Shown here piece after piece: positions 33,381 through 43,105 of a DNA stretch of 64,000 nucleotides. Source of the DNA: Pontiellaceae bacterium B1224 (GTDB lineage: Bacteria; Verrucomicrobiota; Kiritimatiellia; Kiritimatiellales; Pontiellaceae); the NCBI GenBank assembly GCA_029432815.1, contig JAROBA010000001.1:62001-126000 (forward strand), in the 5' to 3' direction. How positions within the stretch are numbered: the stretch's first letter is position 1; the number at the start of each line of letters is the position of its first letter. Below the pieces are notes generated by a model that saw only the letters and a program-made list of their open reading frames with translations, searched no databases and had not been told where the DNA came from. A program made the translations under genes and the position numbers.

Positions 33381-35903
33381 TCAGCACAGACTGGCAAGGT
33401 CATCCTGCCCGACATATTTATGAATGGTCTGAATCAACAGTGAACGGTTGACCGGTTTAGCAATATAGTCGTTCATTCCGCAATCAAGACAAGCCTGCTG
33501 ATCTTCCTTCATAGCGCTCGCCGTGATGGCAATGATTGGAACTTTTGCTGCTACACCTGACAGGCCGCGAATTTTTCGAGTGGCCTCGAACCCATCCATA
33601 ACCGGCATCAGACAATCCATCAGCACAACATCGAACGGCTGATCGTGTAGAGCCAGCACCGCATCACGTCCGTTGTCTGCGGTCTCAACCGTACATCCGG
33701 CCTTGGTGAGCAGAGTCGAAACGACCTTTTGATTCACTTTATTATCTTCAACCAGCAACACAGAAACACCCGGCTTCAAAGAATTTTTTTCTTTTGAACC
33801 GTCCGATCTGCCAACCGCAGTAGCCGAGTTGGCCAAGGGAAGGCATAGGCTGAAGTAGATCGTTGACCCCATGCCTTCATCACTATCGATGCCGATGCTC
33901 CCGCCCATCAGTTCAACCTGCCGTTTACAGATGGAAAGTCCCAGTCCCCTTCCGCTCGGGAACCGATCCATCGAACCGCCAATAGACGATGGCGTTTCAA
34001 AGATCATGGCCTGCTTCTCCTGCGAGATTCCGACACCGGTATCACTTACCTTGAAAGAGAGCTCAGCACCCTCAGGACTTTTTGCGAGACATTCCACCTT
34101 GAGAGCAATCGAGCCGTGGCTGGTGTATTTCAGTGCATCTGAAATCAAATCAGAAAGCACATTATCCAACAATCCGGAGTCACCAACCAGATAAAGTGGA
34201 ACTTCATCCGCACACGTACACGTGAACTGAATGCCTGCTTTTTCAGCGGGTTCACGAAACCGCTGGCGTATTACCGACAGGAAGGGCCGGACATCGAAAT
34301 TATTGATCTGAACCTTCAGCGCTCCTGATTCAATTTTCGCAATCTCCAGCACCTTATTAATCGTTTTAAGCAAACCATCGGAAGACTGCTGAATGATCGA
34401 AACACAGCTTTCCTGTTCACTTTCACCGGGGTTGTCAGCCAGTATCTGTCCCATGCCGATAATATCGTTGAGCGGTGTGCGAATATCCCGACTCAGGTTC
34501 ACGAGAAACTCGCTTTTAACCTGACTGGAGTTTTCAGCAATCTCGCGCGCCCGCTCTGCAAGAATGTTGGACTCTTCAATCATTTTCTGAGCAGCCGCCA
34601 TCTTTTCCTCTGCCTCATGCCGCAGGGTAATGTCGCGAATATGCAGTTGCAGCACCTCTCTTCCATCCAACGACAGCATCTGCCCGACCAGGTCAATCGC
34701 AATGCTTTGCTGATCGGGATAGTTCAGCATGCTCTTACACTCACATAATTCTCCGGAAAACCACGTGTCCATCCGGTCGGTCATTTCATCCTGATAGGCA
34801 GTTGGCAAAAGGTCCGAAATGCTCTGAGCCAACAGCTCTTCCATCGTAATTTTAAACATCGTCGTGCTGTTCTGGTTAGCCAGCGCAATCCGCCCGTCAC
34901 GCTCGACGAGCAGAATAACTTCCGGCGAGTTTTCAAACACCTGACGCAACCGCTCTTCACTTTCCGAATACTGCCGCGTTTTTTCAGCCACTTTATGGCG
35001 CAAAGCGAGATTCCAGAGCAGGACCAGCAGAATGAGTCCCCCGCTCGCGGCCAGAACAAGAAGAAAGGTCTTTAATGGAAACGGCTTTTTTTCATTACCA
35101 AAACCCAGCCACTCCGCTTCAATTTCCTGTAGCTTGCCGCTTTGCTTCGCGGCCAGAATACCTTTATTGAGAATGTCGAGCAACTGAGTGTCCCCATCGC
35201 GAACCGCCATGCAGATGCGCCCGGCGGCAATGGGCGTTCCACTCACCCGAATATCGTTCCGCTCGTTCGAGTAGAGATAGTATTGGGTAATTAAATCATT
35301 GCCGACCATGGCATCCACCACCCCCGATGACACCAGCTCAATACACTCCTTCGTCGAGGACGCAAAAAAAATGTCGCAATCGATCTCAGCGTTACGCACC
35401 ACCGAACCGGAAAAGCCGGTTTGCTGAACCGCAATACGCCTCCCCGCGAGGTCGCCGATTGTTTTAATGCCCTCACTGTCGCTGCGCACATACAGATTAA
35501 TGAGAGCAACCTTGATGATGCTTGAAAAATCCACCTCGGGATCAATCATATCGGAAACAAACATACTGCTGATAATATCTGCCTCGCCGTTCCGTAGCAT
35601 TTCCTGAGCCTGAAGCAACGAAGCCTTCTCAAATCGGATTTTTAACCCCAGCTCCTGTTCCATCCACCGAACCAGATCCACATTAATCCCGCACAACTCT
35701 CCATCGCGCTCAAATTCAAACGGTTCGTAATACTGCTGCGAAACAACAACCAGCTCGCCGCGTACAGCAAGAAACACCCGGTCAGCTTCCGTTAAATATT
35801 CGCTTTCCGCCGCAACTGAAAACATCGGCAGAACAGCAATCATTAACACCGCTTTCATCAGGGCCGACCGCAACGACTCCGGCATACTCTCTCTATTTTT
35901 CAT
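33381..35903 (-). CDS. BvgS/EvgS-like sensor kinase with altered phospho-acceptor site
   Basis: 840 residues: signal peptide (about 10-32), periplasmic SBP_bac_3 domain (about 38-265), membrane helix (about 275-298), PAS (about 320-430), HisKA, HATPase and receiver (about 710-830). In HisKA the usual S-H-E-I-R-T-P reads LSRDIRTPLN: the His is Arg472 (codon CGG, 34488-34490). In the HATPase N box the Asn is Asp589 (DLISDALKYT). The G boxes (DTGVGIS, GRGLGLSI) and the receiver (EDN, MDCLMP, AKP) are kept. It may therefore sense a small solute yet not autophosphorylate normally. It may act as a pseudokinase, phosphatase or hetero-oligomer partner; this is inference. Confidence 0.9.
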   Translation of the reverse strand: MKNRESMPESLRSALMKAVLMIAVLPMFSVAAESEYLTEADRVFLAVRGELVVVSQQYYEPFEFERDGELCGINVDLVRWMEQELGLKIRFEKASLLQAQEMLRNGEADIISSMFVSDMIDPEVDFSSIIKVALINLYVRSDSEGIKTIGDLAGRRIAVQQTGFSGSVVRNAEIDCDIFFASSTKECIELVSSGVVDAMVGNDLITQYYLYSNERNDIRVSGTPIAAGRICMAVRDGDTQLLDILNKGILAAKQSGKLQEIEAEWLGFGNEKKPFPLKTFLLVLAASGGLILLVLLWNLALRHKVAEKTRQYSESEERLRQVFENSPEVILLVERDGRIALANQNSTTMFKITMEELLAQSISDLLPTAYQDEMTDRMDTWFSGELCECKSMLNYPDQQSIAIDLVGQMLSLDGREVLQLHIRDITLRHEAEEKMAAAQKMIEESNILAERAREIAENSSQVKSEFLVNLSRDIRTPLNDIIGMGQILADNPGESEQESCVSIIQQSSDGLLKTINKVLEIAKIESGALKVQINNFDVRPFLSVIRQRFREPAEKAGIQFTCTCADEVPLYLVGDSGLLDNVLSDLISDALKYTSHGSIALKVECLAKSPEGAELSFKVSDTGVGISQEKQAMIFETPSSIGGSMDRFPSGRGLGLSICKRQVELMGGSIGIDSDEGMGSTIYFSLCLPLANSATAVGRSDGSKEKNSLKPGVSVLLVEDNKVNQKVVSTLLTKAGCTVETADNGRDAVLALHDQPFDVVLMDCLMPVMDGFEATRKIRGLSGVAAKVPIIAITASAMKEDQQACLDCGMNDYIAKPVNRSLLIQTIHKYVGQDDLASLC

Positions 35904-36035
35904 TTTAGTGCTCTCATTTCCTCTATTTCAAAATATCTAAATCAGTCAATTTATGTATTAGCACCACCCATGCCATTTTTCTTATCTTTATTGGTGCTGA
36001 GTGAAAGTTTTTATAATACTTGAAACTTAAAAATC

Positions 36036-36065
36036 AAAAGGCACCCCTGTAACTTAGGGTGCCAT
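36036..36065 (-). terminator. Rho-independent terminator after the SHD1-like exported protein gene
   Basis: On the minus strand GGCACCC and GGGGTGCC pair around a ~9-base loop and run into TTTTGATTTTT. It is 25 bp after the stop codon. Confidence 0.88.
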
Positions 36066-36089
36066 TTCAACCGCAGTGCTTTGATCCAC

Positions 36090-37955
36090 TCAATTATAGA
36101 GGCTTTTCGGTCCCGGTCCGGTTGGATAGACCCGTGTGCAGGTATCATCCAGAAAGTTTCCGACCTGCAGTTTCCGCAGGTTTCCAAGGTTTGGAAAAAT
36201 CCAGGCGGCAGATGCCTGCTGCTGAATCACCTCACCTCGTTCGTCAGTAAGGATCAGCAGATAATCGGAATATTTCCGACCGAGCGGTTGGTCGGTATCA
36301 TAGCTCATCAGCTCCACCGGGCTTCCTTTAAACACATGGGAGCGGCGGTTTTCTTTGCCGGGAACAAAAGAGCTGGTCTGATGATCCAGCAGAATATATT
36401 TCCGGTCATCAATACGCTGCTGACCGAATATAAAGAGCTCCGCATAAACGGCATGTTCATAGGCCCGAGCCGAGGTCTGCCTGATTTTTGCACCAAACGT
36501 ATAGTCCAGCAGCCTGGGCGGAATCTCATCCAGATAAGGCGTCGTTTTAATAATCCGTTGATCACTCTGTTTTGTCACCGAGCAAATAAACTCCGGCAGC
36601 TCCGCCAGCCCCACAAAGTTCCGATCATTGGAAGTCAGTTCTGCAAGCGGCAGCCGAACCAGCTCTCCATCGGCCGACTTCAGCACAACCGCATTTCCGA
36701 GCACGCTCACAAATTCCGCTTCAAACAGTTCGCCGTCCAATCCACTCCAGAGATGCGGTTCCACCAATTGCACCGGATCAGGTGCTTTTTCCAGAGATTG
36801 GAACGCGGCATCGGATCGCTCGGCAGGCGGAATATCCCGGAAGACCGGGCCGCCGGTCAATGACACCTGATCATAGGTCAACCATTCATAGATACGGTCT
36901 TTCAAATCATGGCTGGGTTCGGAGGTTTTAAACATGGGAAGAATCGGAGCCTGCTCCCGGTTCAGCTCATAGTCCGCTCCCTGCACCTCAACGGTCAGCA
37001 TCGAGCAGAACGTACCGCCCGGAACTTCCCCGATGATCACTTCCATATCCAGCGGCTCCCCTTTCTTCAGCGTAATCCAGTCGCCCACCACAGCCGTATT
37101 ATTCCCGAGCGTGTAGATTCGCGACTTAGAGGAAGAGCTCTGCCATCCGCCCGCGGCGGAGCAAATGATATCCTGCGGCGACCACGTACTACCCGGCCAG
37201 CAGGCCACCAGCACTTCTTTTCCATCGACCCGCACCGCCATAACATCGTCCCCGTGCCCCCAGAAACGGAAGGTGATATCTTCGTGATAGACGAGCTGCC
37301 CCTTGTAATGCGCCAGCCAGCAATAGCCCAGCGTATCGGCCTCATCAAATGCGGCCGGCGCCACCGACGATTTAACCGGCGGCACCATAAAGCATTCCGC
37401 ATGAAGCTGTTTTTTAGATCGGTAAAACCGAGACAGTTTCGATGTCTTCCAGTCGTATCGGACAAAACGGGCCACCTCCGCCACAAACTGATGCGGGTCC
37501 ATAATCATCGTGCCGCCTTCACGATCCCGCTTAAAATCATAGAAGGTCCCCACAAAACCGAAGCCGGTTCCGAAGTCATCGCCCACGAGAGACTGCTCCG
37601 TTTTGGGCAGCTCAAAATCGACCGAGAAGTCCCCCAACGACAGACCTTCCCCTCCCCCCAGCGAAGACACCACAACCTCCGGACGATCCAGCGAATTACG
37701 CGGAACCGTAATGCGGCTGATCGACCGCTCCGGCGTGGAGGCATCCCTGATTTTCACCTGCGGCTTCATCAGCTCCAGCTCAATCGGGGGGCGCACCACC
37801 GCCGGTCTGAAAATGATGGGATCCGGCTTTTTCTGAACAACAAAAAATATCGAAGTTGCAACCACACCAATTCCGAGATGAAAGAGCAGGCTGATCATCC
37901 AACCACTGGAAGTTCCTTTAACCACGCCGCGATAGGTTTCAATTATCTGTTTCAT
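36090..37955 (-). CDS. Membrane-anchored protein with SHD1-like domain (TonB-like N-terminus)
   Basis: 621 residues. One N-terminal membrane helix (about 18-40) is followed by a Pro-rich periplasmic stretch (PAVVRPPIELELMKPQ) as in TonB-type proteins. A central beta-rich region (about 140-340) is followed by an SHD1-like segment near 415-455 (FEAEFVSVLGNAVVLKSADG, then LPLAELTSNDRNFV), a small domain frequent in Planctomycetes and relatives. No catalytic motif is seen. It lies 10 bp after the VWA-like gene with AGGAG before the ATG, so they form one unit. I do not recognise a named function; an envelope-bound structural or energy-transducing role is only a guess. Confidence 0.72.
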   Translation of the reverse strand: MKQIIETYRGVVKGTSSGWMISLLFHLGIGVVATSIFFVVQKKPDPIIFRPAVVRPPIELELMKPQVKIRDASTPERSISRITVPRNSLDRPEVVVSSLGGGEGLSLGDFSVDFELPKTEQSLVGDDFGTGFGFVGTFYDFKRDREGGTMIMDPHQFVAEVARFVRYDWKTSKLSRFYRSKKQLHAECFMVPPVKSSVAPAAFDEADTLGYCWLAHYKGQLVYHEDITFRFWGHGDDVMAVRVDGKEVLVACWPGSTWSPQDIICSAAGGWQSSSSKSRIYTLGNNTAVVGDWITLKKGEPLDMEVIIGEVPGGTFCSMLTVEVQGADYELNREQAPILPMFKTSEPSHDLKDRIYEWLTYDQVSLTGGPVFRDIPPAERSDAAFQSLEKAPDPVQLVEPHLWSGLDGELFEAEFVSVLGNAVVLKSADGELVRLPLAELTSNDRNFVGLAELPEFICSVTKQSDQRIIKTTPYLDEIPPRLLDYTFGAKIRQTSARAYEHAVYAELFIFGQQRIDDRKYILLDHQTSSFVPGKENRRSHVFKGSPVELMSYDTDQPLGRKYSDYLLILTDERGEVIQQQASAAWIFPNLGNLRKLQVGNFLDDTCTRVYPTGPGPKSLYN

Positions 37956-37964
37956 GGCGTTCTC

Positions 37965-39299
37965 CTATTCTGATTCGACATAACTGCGAATGGCTTCCAA
38001 CCCGGCAACCGTCTGATAACCCCCGCGGGTTAACCGGGTCAGTTTTTTGAAGCGGGCATCGGTGCCCGAATCGGCATCGGCCGGCACAAACTGGATCACA
38101 TTGAAGGTGAACTCATTTTTTCGTTTCCGGAGAGACAAGCGATCCGACACCGCAGCCCGCGTGGCCGCGAAGGCTTCCTGAAAATCCTCCGGGGTAAAGC
38201 GATAATAATCGAGCGAAGGCGGCCCCGGCGTTCCCGGGAAATACGCGGCCATCAGTCCCCGGCGTCCATTTGCAATCACCCTCGGGGGCTCCCCCGCTTG
38301 TTTACGCCGCGCATTTTCCTCGGCGAACAATCTATTCGCTTTTTCAACACGCTCAAGCCAGCGCTTTCCTTCCGAACTCTGGAACCAGTCGGCCGCGCTC
38401 ATGTTTCGACTCTTTTCACGAGCCACCTGTTGACGGCCCCAGCTGTTCGTCAGCAGAAAAACCGTATCGGCGTGTTGCTGCATGGCCACCATGGCCGGCA
38501 CAAACCAACGGTCCTGCCGATACTCATGATCCCCAGTACCATCCATCGTTTTAAAACGGCCCACCCGAAGATCCTGCTTTTGCTCAATTCCGCCCTTGCC
38601 CAGCGTTTGGATTCCATATCGACCGGATCGAACACTCTCCTCCGCTCCATTCAACGGACGCAACCACTCTTCCGCTTTCCGGGCATTGGAATCGCTGGCC
38701 GAAACGAGGTTTGGAAACAGGGTAACCGCTTTGCCCCGACCGTACACGCAGACATTAAACACGGCAGTTGAAGGCAGCTCATTGATGATGCGAATCATCT
38801 CCTGCTTAATGATTGTGTAGGCCGGAATCCCACCCATTTTATCTTCCAACATCGGTTCGTCGGCATCGAGAATCAGAAAGATTTTTTCGCCCTTTCCGCG
38901 CACATCGAAGATGGTCAGCTCCGGTATTGCAAATGCGATTGTGCTCAATGCATCCCCCGCCGTTCCGGCACTTCCGCCTATCTCGCCCTTCGCCGTCTGC
39001 AGGTCCGGCAATTGAATTTCCGGCACCTTCTGCTCAAGCGTCACCTTCACCGGAACCCGCGCAAAATTCTTTTGGGCGGATTTAGGTTTCCGGGCATTGG
39101 AAGGCGGACGCAGTTTCCGCAGCGGAACATTTTCCCGCGCCTTAACCGGAGGGTTAATAAATCTCGGTTCCGCTTCATTAATGGTGCTCATCACCACGAA
39201 GGAAAGTCCGAGAACAATGAAGAGTGCGTGCAACGCCAGTGTAACCAACGCTGCACTTGATTTTGTGTGTTTTGCGAAGAACCGCTTTTTTAGTTTCAT
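37965..39299 (-). CDS. Membrane-anchored VWA-like protein (TonB-like N-terminus)
   Basis: 444 residues from the ATG at 39299, chosen because AAAGGGA is 6 bp upstream. Short basic N-terminus, one membrane helix (about 12-36, ALVTLALHALFIVLGLSFVV), a Pro/Arg/Lys-rich spacer (about 45-85), then a von Willebrand A-like domain (about 130-400). The MIDAS start reads FLILDADEPML, so the D-x-S-x-S triad is not conserved and metal binding is doubtful. It ends FKKLTRLTRGGYQTV, common at the end of VWA domains. It is coupled to the SHD1-like gene 10 bp downstream. Function unknown. Confidence 0.72.
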   Translation of the reverse strand: MKLKKRFFAKHTKSSAALVTLALHALFIVLGLSFVVMSTINEAEPRFINPPVKARENVPLRKLRPPSNARKPKSAQKNFARVPVKVTLEQKVPEIQLPDLQTAKGEIGGSAGTAGDALSTIAFAIPELTIFDVRGKGEKIFLILDADEPMLEDKMGGIPAYTIIKQEMIRIINELPSTAVFNVCVYGRGKAVTLFPNLVSASDSNARKAEEWLRPLNGAEESVRSGRYGIQTLGKGGIEQKQDLRVGRFKTMDGTGDHEYRQDRWFVPAMVAMQQHADTVFLLTNSWGRQQVAREKSRNMSAADWFQSSEGKRWLERVEKANRLFAEENARRKQAGEPPRVIANGRRGLMAAYFPGTPGPPSLDYYRFTPEDFQEAFAATRAAVSDRLSLRKRKNEFTFNVIQFVPADADSGTDARFKKLTRLTRGGYQTVAGLEAIRSYVESE

Positions 39300-39444
39300 A
39301 ATCAATCCCTTTCCAGGATTGATACGAATGCGGTCCGGAAAACCTTTGGAAAAATATTTGAAGAGTGACAATTGATTCGTGACTTAAAGTGCAGGGTTCC
39401 AAAGATTGGAAAAACCTTCACACCTCAATCGTCACGCATCACGT

Positions 39445-41340
39445 CTAATACGCCCGGGCGTCGCTCTTTTCCATAAAGTTGATAAACGAACGGTTGGCCA
39501 CACGATGACCGCCGGGAGTCGGATAGTTTCCGGTGAAGTACCAATCGCCTTTATGGTTCGGGCAGGCTTCGTGCAGTCCGCCAATACTCTGGTAGATAAT
39601 CTGCACTTTCGCCTTCATTCCTTCCGGTGTCAGAATTTCAGCAATCTTGTCGGAAACCTCCTGCGGCGTGAAGGGGTCGAACAGATGGATCACCTGATTC
39701 TGCGCCTGTGCAATCGGTTTTTGCTCATCTTCTTTACAGGCTTCATAAATATCGTTCAGCACCTGTTCACGGCCGGTTTCGCGCAGCAGTGCAACCGCAG
39801 CTTCGAACGCAATAAAATCTTTCATCTTCGACATATCAATGCCGTAACAATCCGGGAAACGAATCTGCGGAGCGGAAGAAACAATCACCACTTTTTTCAT
39901 ACCCAGTCGGTCCAGAATCCGGAGAATACTGGTGCGCAGCGTGGTTCCGCGCACAATGGAATCGTCCAGCACCACGAGTGTATCCTGCGATTTCACAATC
40001 CCGTAGGTTGTGTCATACACCTGGGCAACCAAATCGTTTCGGTCGGCATCGGCCGTAATAAACGTGCGGAGCTTGGCATCCTTGGTCATCAGTTTTTCAA
40101 CCCGCGGCTGAAAAGCCAGCAATTCATCAATGCGCTCCGCTGTCAGGTGCTTTTCCTTGAGCAAATGAAACTTCATCCGCTCGCCGACCATATCCTTCAC
40201 CCCTTCCACCAACCCATAGAAGGCGGTTTCGGCCGTGTTCGGAATATAGGAAAAAACGGTATTTTCCAGATCATAATCAACGGCATCCAATACGCGCCGA
40301 ACCAGCGAACGCCCGAGATTTTTGCGCTCCTGATAAATGTCTTTATCGGTACCCCGCGAAAAATAGATGCGTTCGAAAGAACAGGGCGTTTTTTCCAGCG
40401 GTTCATTCACCTGCTCCATCGTCACTTTACCAGAGCGTTTAACGATGAGCGCATGCCCCGGTTCAATCTCTTTCACTTCCCCGATCGGAATATTCAGCGC
40501 TGTCTGAATCTGCGGACGCTCCGAGGCAATGACGACGATTTCATCGTCCTGATAATAAAAGCCCGGTCGGATCCCGCTCGGATCGCGCAGGGCAAACAGG
40601 TCGCCGTGCCCGATCATTCCGCACATCACATAGCCGCCATCAAACGAGCGAGTTGCTTTTTTAAGAACCCGCGTAATATCGAGCTCCTTCACAATTTTTT
40701 CCGTAATCTCAATCCGGCTCAGCCCTTCCTTACGATACTTGCGGAACAGGAAATCGTTGGCTTCATCGAGAAAGTGTCCAATTTTTTCGAGCACCATCAC
40801 CGTGTCGGCCTTATTGCGCGGATGCTGGCCGAGCTCGACGAGCATATCGAACAGCTCGTTATTATTCGTCAGGTTAAAGTTCCCGGCCACCGCCAGGTTG
40901 CGGGTCATCCAGTTGCTCTGGCGCAGAAACGGATGGCAGAAGGTTTCGCCCTGCGCACCGTGGGTACCATAGCGCAGGTGACCGAGCAGCAGCTCCCCGG
41001 CAAAAAGGACATTCTTTTTAACCCAGTCGCCATCGTTCATCATTTCCGGATGCGCTTCCCGGGCATCGGCGAACGCTTTCACCATACGGTTGCGCACCGA
41101 CATAATCGGATTTTTATCAGCCGAACGGGTGCGGAAAATATAGGGTTCACCCGCCGGCATATCGAGTTTGATGGCGCAGGCTCCGGCGCCATCCTGGCCG
41201 CGGTTATGCTGCTTTTCCATCAGCAGGGTGAGTTTATTCACGGCATACATCGCCGTGCCGTATTTCTCGATGTAAAAATCGAGGGGTTTCAACAATCGTA
41301 CAGCGGCAATACCGCACTCATGGCCGATCCAATCGCTCAT
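39445..41340 (-). CDS. purF: Amidophosphoribosyltransferase (PurF, long form)
   Basis: 631 residues, longer than E. coli PurF (505) and like the long forms of Bacteroidota. It makes phosphoribosylamine from PRPP and glutamine, the committed purine step. The N-terminal Ntn glutaminase has its nucleophile in HECGIAAV (Cys9, so a short propeptide may be cut), then KQHNRGQDGAG and LLGHLRYGTHG. The C-terminal phosphoribosyltransferase has the PRPP loop LVVLDDSIVRGTT. ATG has AGAGGAC upstream. purN is elsewhere in the window, so purine genes are dispersed. Confidence 0.92.
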   Translation of the reverse strand: MSDWIGHECGIAAVRLLKPLDFYIEKYGTAMYAVNKLTLLMEKQHNRGQDGAGACAIKLDMPAGEPYIFRTRSADKNPIMSVRNRMVKAFADAREAHPEMMNDGDWVKKNVLFAGELLLGHLRYGTHGAQGETFCHPFLRQSNWMTRNLAVAGNFNLTNNNELFDMLVELGQHPRNKADTVMVLEKIGHFLDEANDFLFRKYRKEGLSRIEITEKIVKELDITRVLKKATRSFDGGYVMCGMIGHGDLFALRDPSGIRPGFYYQDDEIVVIASERPQIQTALNIPIGEVKEIEPGHALIVKRSGKVTMEQVNEPLEKTPCSFERIYFSRGTDKDIYQERKNLGRSLVRRVLDAVDYDLENTVFSYIPNTAETAFYGLVEGVKDMVGERMKFHLLKEKHLTAERIDELLAFQPRVEKLMTKDAKLRTFITADADRNDLVAQVYDTTYGIVKSQDTLVVLDDSIVRGTTLRTSILRILDRLGMKKVVIVSSAPQIRFPDCYGIDMSKMKDFIAFEAAVALLRETGREQVLNDIYEACKEDEQKPIAQAQNQVIHLFDPFTPQEVSDKIAEILTPEGMKAKVQIIYQSIGGLHEACPNHKGDWYFTGNYPTPGGHRVANRSFINFMEKSDARAY

Positions 41341-41554
41341 AACATACCGTCCTCTGGTTATGTTCGGGTTTGATGAAGAAAGGAGGCAAATTGCCTTAGA
41401 ACTCCGAGGCGGTCAAGCTCCTCTGATGGATTTCCAGTCATTGGAAATTTTGCATTGCCCGTAACCTTTCCAATCGCCATATTTTACACGATTTTTTGAA
41501 CGTTTCTCCAAACGAAACGTCTGAAGACCAAACCTTATTAAGGAAGAAAAAGTT

Positions 41555-42253
41555 ATGTTACTATCGCTTGATCCCATCTATTGGCTGTTTATGATTCCCG
41601 GTCTGATTCTGGCCGGCATTGCCTCGGCAAAGACCAAAGGCACCTTTAATAGATTCAGCAAAGTCGCCGCCAGCTCGCACATGACCGGCGCGCAGGCCGC
41701 GCGGCGCATGCTCGACCGCAACGACCTGCAGGACGTCTCCATCAACCGCGTTCGCGGGTTCCTGTCCGACCACTACAACCCGATGAACCGCACGCTGAAC
41801 CTTTCGCCGGATGTGCACGATTCCCAATCGCTCTCCGCCATTGGCGTGGCCTGCCACGAAGCCGGGCATGCGCTGCAGCATGCCGAAGGCTATGTTCCTC
41901 TCCAGATCCGCAGCGCTATGGTACCGGTCACCCAGTTCAGCTCCTGGGGTTCGTATATCTTTATTCTGCTCGGCGTGTTCATGCAAAGCACCGGTATGAT
42001 GAAGCTGGGCGTCATCCTCTTTGCCATCGGTTTCATCTTTTCCATCGTCACCCTGCCCGTCGAATGGGATGCCTCCGCCCGCGCCAAACGGCAGATGGTC
42101 ACCGACGGCATTGTCCAACCTTCGGAAGCACAGGATGCCGGGAAAGTACTCGACGCCGCCTTCCTGACCTATGTCGCCTCTGCTATCACCGCCCTGCTCA
42201 CCCTGCTCTACTACATGATGCGCCTCGGCCTGCTCGGCGGCCGTGACGATTAA
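41555..42253 (+). CDS. YugP-type neutral zinc metallopeptidase
   Basis: 232 residues with an N-terminal membrane helix (about 8-24), a soluble stretch with the zinc motif HEAGHALQH (HExxH, about 110-118), and further helices near 130-165 and 200-225. The length and layout match the YugP/DUF-type membrane peptidases (about 230). NLSPDVHDSQSLSAIGVACHEAGHA spans 89-113. The substrate is unknown; related proteins are little studied. AAGGAAG precedes the ATG. It is followed after 29 bp by tcdA on the same strand. Confidence 0.88.
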   Translation: MLLSLDPIYWLFMIPGLILAGIASAKTKGTFNRFSKVAASSHMTGAQAARRMLDRNDLQDVSINRVRGFLSDHYNPMNRTLNLSPDVHDSQSLSAIGVACHEAGHALQHAEGYVPLQIRSAMVPVTQFSSWGSYIFILLGVFMQSTGMMKLGVILFAIGFIFSIVTLPVEWDASARAKRQMVTDGIVQPSEAQDAGKVLDAAFLTYVASAITALLTLLYYMMRLGLLGGRDD

Positions 42254-42282
42254 TTTAATCTGCGTAATCTGTGGGCACAAAA

Positions 42283-43080
42283 ATGAGTTCTATTGAAACT
42301 GGTGGATATAAACATCGCTTCGGCGGGCTTTTCCGGCTCTACGGAAAAACGGCGATGCAAAAGCTACAGTCCGCGCACGTGCTGATCGTCGGCGTCGGCG
42401 GCGTTGGTTCGTGGGTGGCCGAAGCGCTGGCACGTTCAGGCATTGGCAACCTGACGCTCGTCGACTGGGACGACATCTGCTTTTCCAACACCAACCGTCA
42501 GATCCACGCGATGACCGGTACCGCCGGTCGTGCGAAAGTCGATATTCTGGCCGATCGCATTCAGCTAATTAATCCCGAGTGCAACGTCACCCCGATCCGC
42601 GAATTCTATTCCGACAAAAATGCCGACGAGCTGATTACATCCGGCCTGTCGTATGTGGTGGATGCCATCGATAAGAAAAACGCCAAGATTCATCTGATCA
42701 CCCAGTGCAAGCTCATGGGCGTACCGGTGATTGTCAGCGGCGGCGCCGGCGGACGGGTGGATCCCTCCCAAATCGAAACGACCGATCTGCGGGATTCGCG
42801 CCACGATCCTCTGCTGGCCGCGTGCCGGAAACAGCTCCGTAAAAACATTCCGGGCATGCATCTGCAGCATAAAAAGAAATTTGATATTCCGTGCGTTTTT
42901 TCCGCCGAACCGATTCGCTATCCGCACCCCGACGGCGGCATCTGCATGGAAAAGCCATCCGCCGGCGATGGCCCTAAACAGCTCGATTGCCAATTCGGGT
43001 TTGGTTCGGCCACCTTCCTGACCGGCAGCTTCGGCTTCGCCATGGCCGCCCGCATCATCAACGACCTGACCGTCGAATAA
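42283..43080 (+). CDS. tcdA: tRNA threonylcarbamoyladenosine dehydratase (TcdA/CsdL)
   Basis: 265 residues of the ThiF/E1-like family. It uses ATP to cyclise t6A37 of tRNA into ct6A. The start FGGLFRLYGKTAMQKLQ is typical of TcdA, followed by the nucleotide-binding VGVGGVGSWVAEALARSGIG, VDWDDICFSNTNRQ (arginine-finger region) and the C-terminal FGSATFLTGSFGFA. Zinc Cys pairs of ThiF-type enzymes are lacking, as in TcdA. ATG at 42283 is preferred; a GTG at 42271 is the alternative. It converges with tsaD, whose product makes the t6A substrate. Confidence 0.92.
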   Translation: MSSIETGGYKHRFGGLFRLYGKTAMQKLQSAHVLIVGVGGVGSWVAEALARSGIGNLTLVDWDDICFSNTNRQIHAMTGTAGRAKVDILADRIQLINPECNVTPIREFYSDKNADELITSGLSYVVDAIDKKNAKIHLITQCKLMGVPVIVSGGAGGRVDPSQIETTDLRDSRHDPLLAACRKQLRKNIPGMHLQHKKKFDIPCVFSAEPIRYPHPDGGICMEKPSAGDGPKQLDCQFGFGSATFLTGSFGFAMAARIINDLTVE

Positions 43081-43100
43081 AAAGTTCCAGACTCTGGAAC
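43079..43100 (-). terminator. Terminator of tsaD made from a 15-bp palindrome copy
   Basis: GTTCCAGAGTCTGGAAC forms a 7-bp-arm hairpin on the minus strand, followed by TTTTT. The run overlaps the tcdA stop codon, so it lies exactly between the convergent genes. Confidence 0.75.
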
Positions 43101-43105
43101 AATTC

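Noticed and set aside
36908-37973. 354-codon plus-strand frame opposite the SHD1-like gene
   Set aside because: Arg/His-rich shadow frame. The minus-strand gene has a signal/membrane helix, ribosome site and terminator.
39406-41373. 655-codon plus-strand frame opposite purF
   Set aside because: purF on the minus strand has complete catalytic motifs. The opposite frame has none and is a codon-bias artefact.
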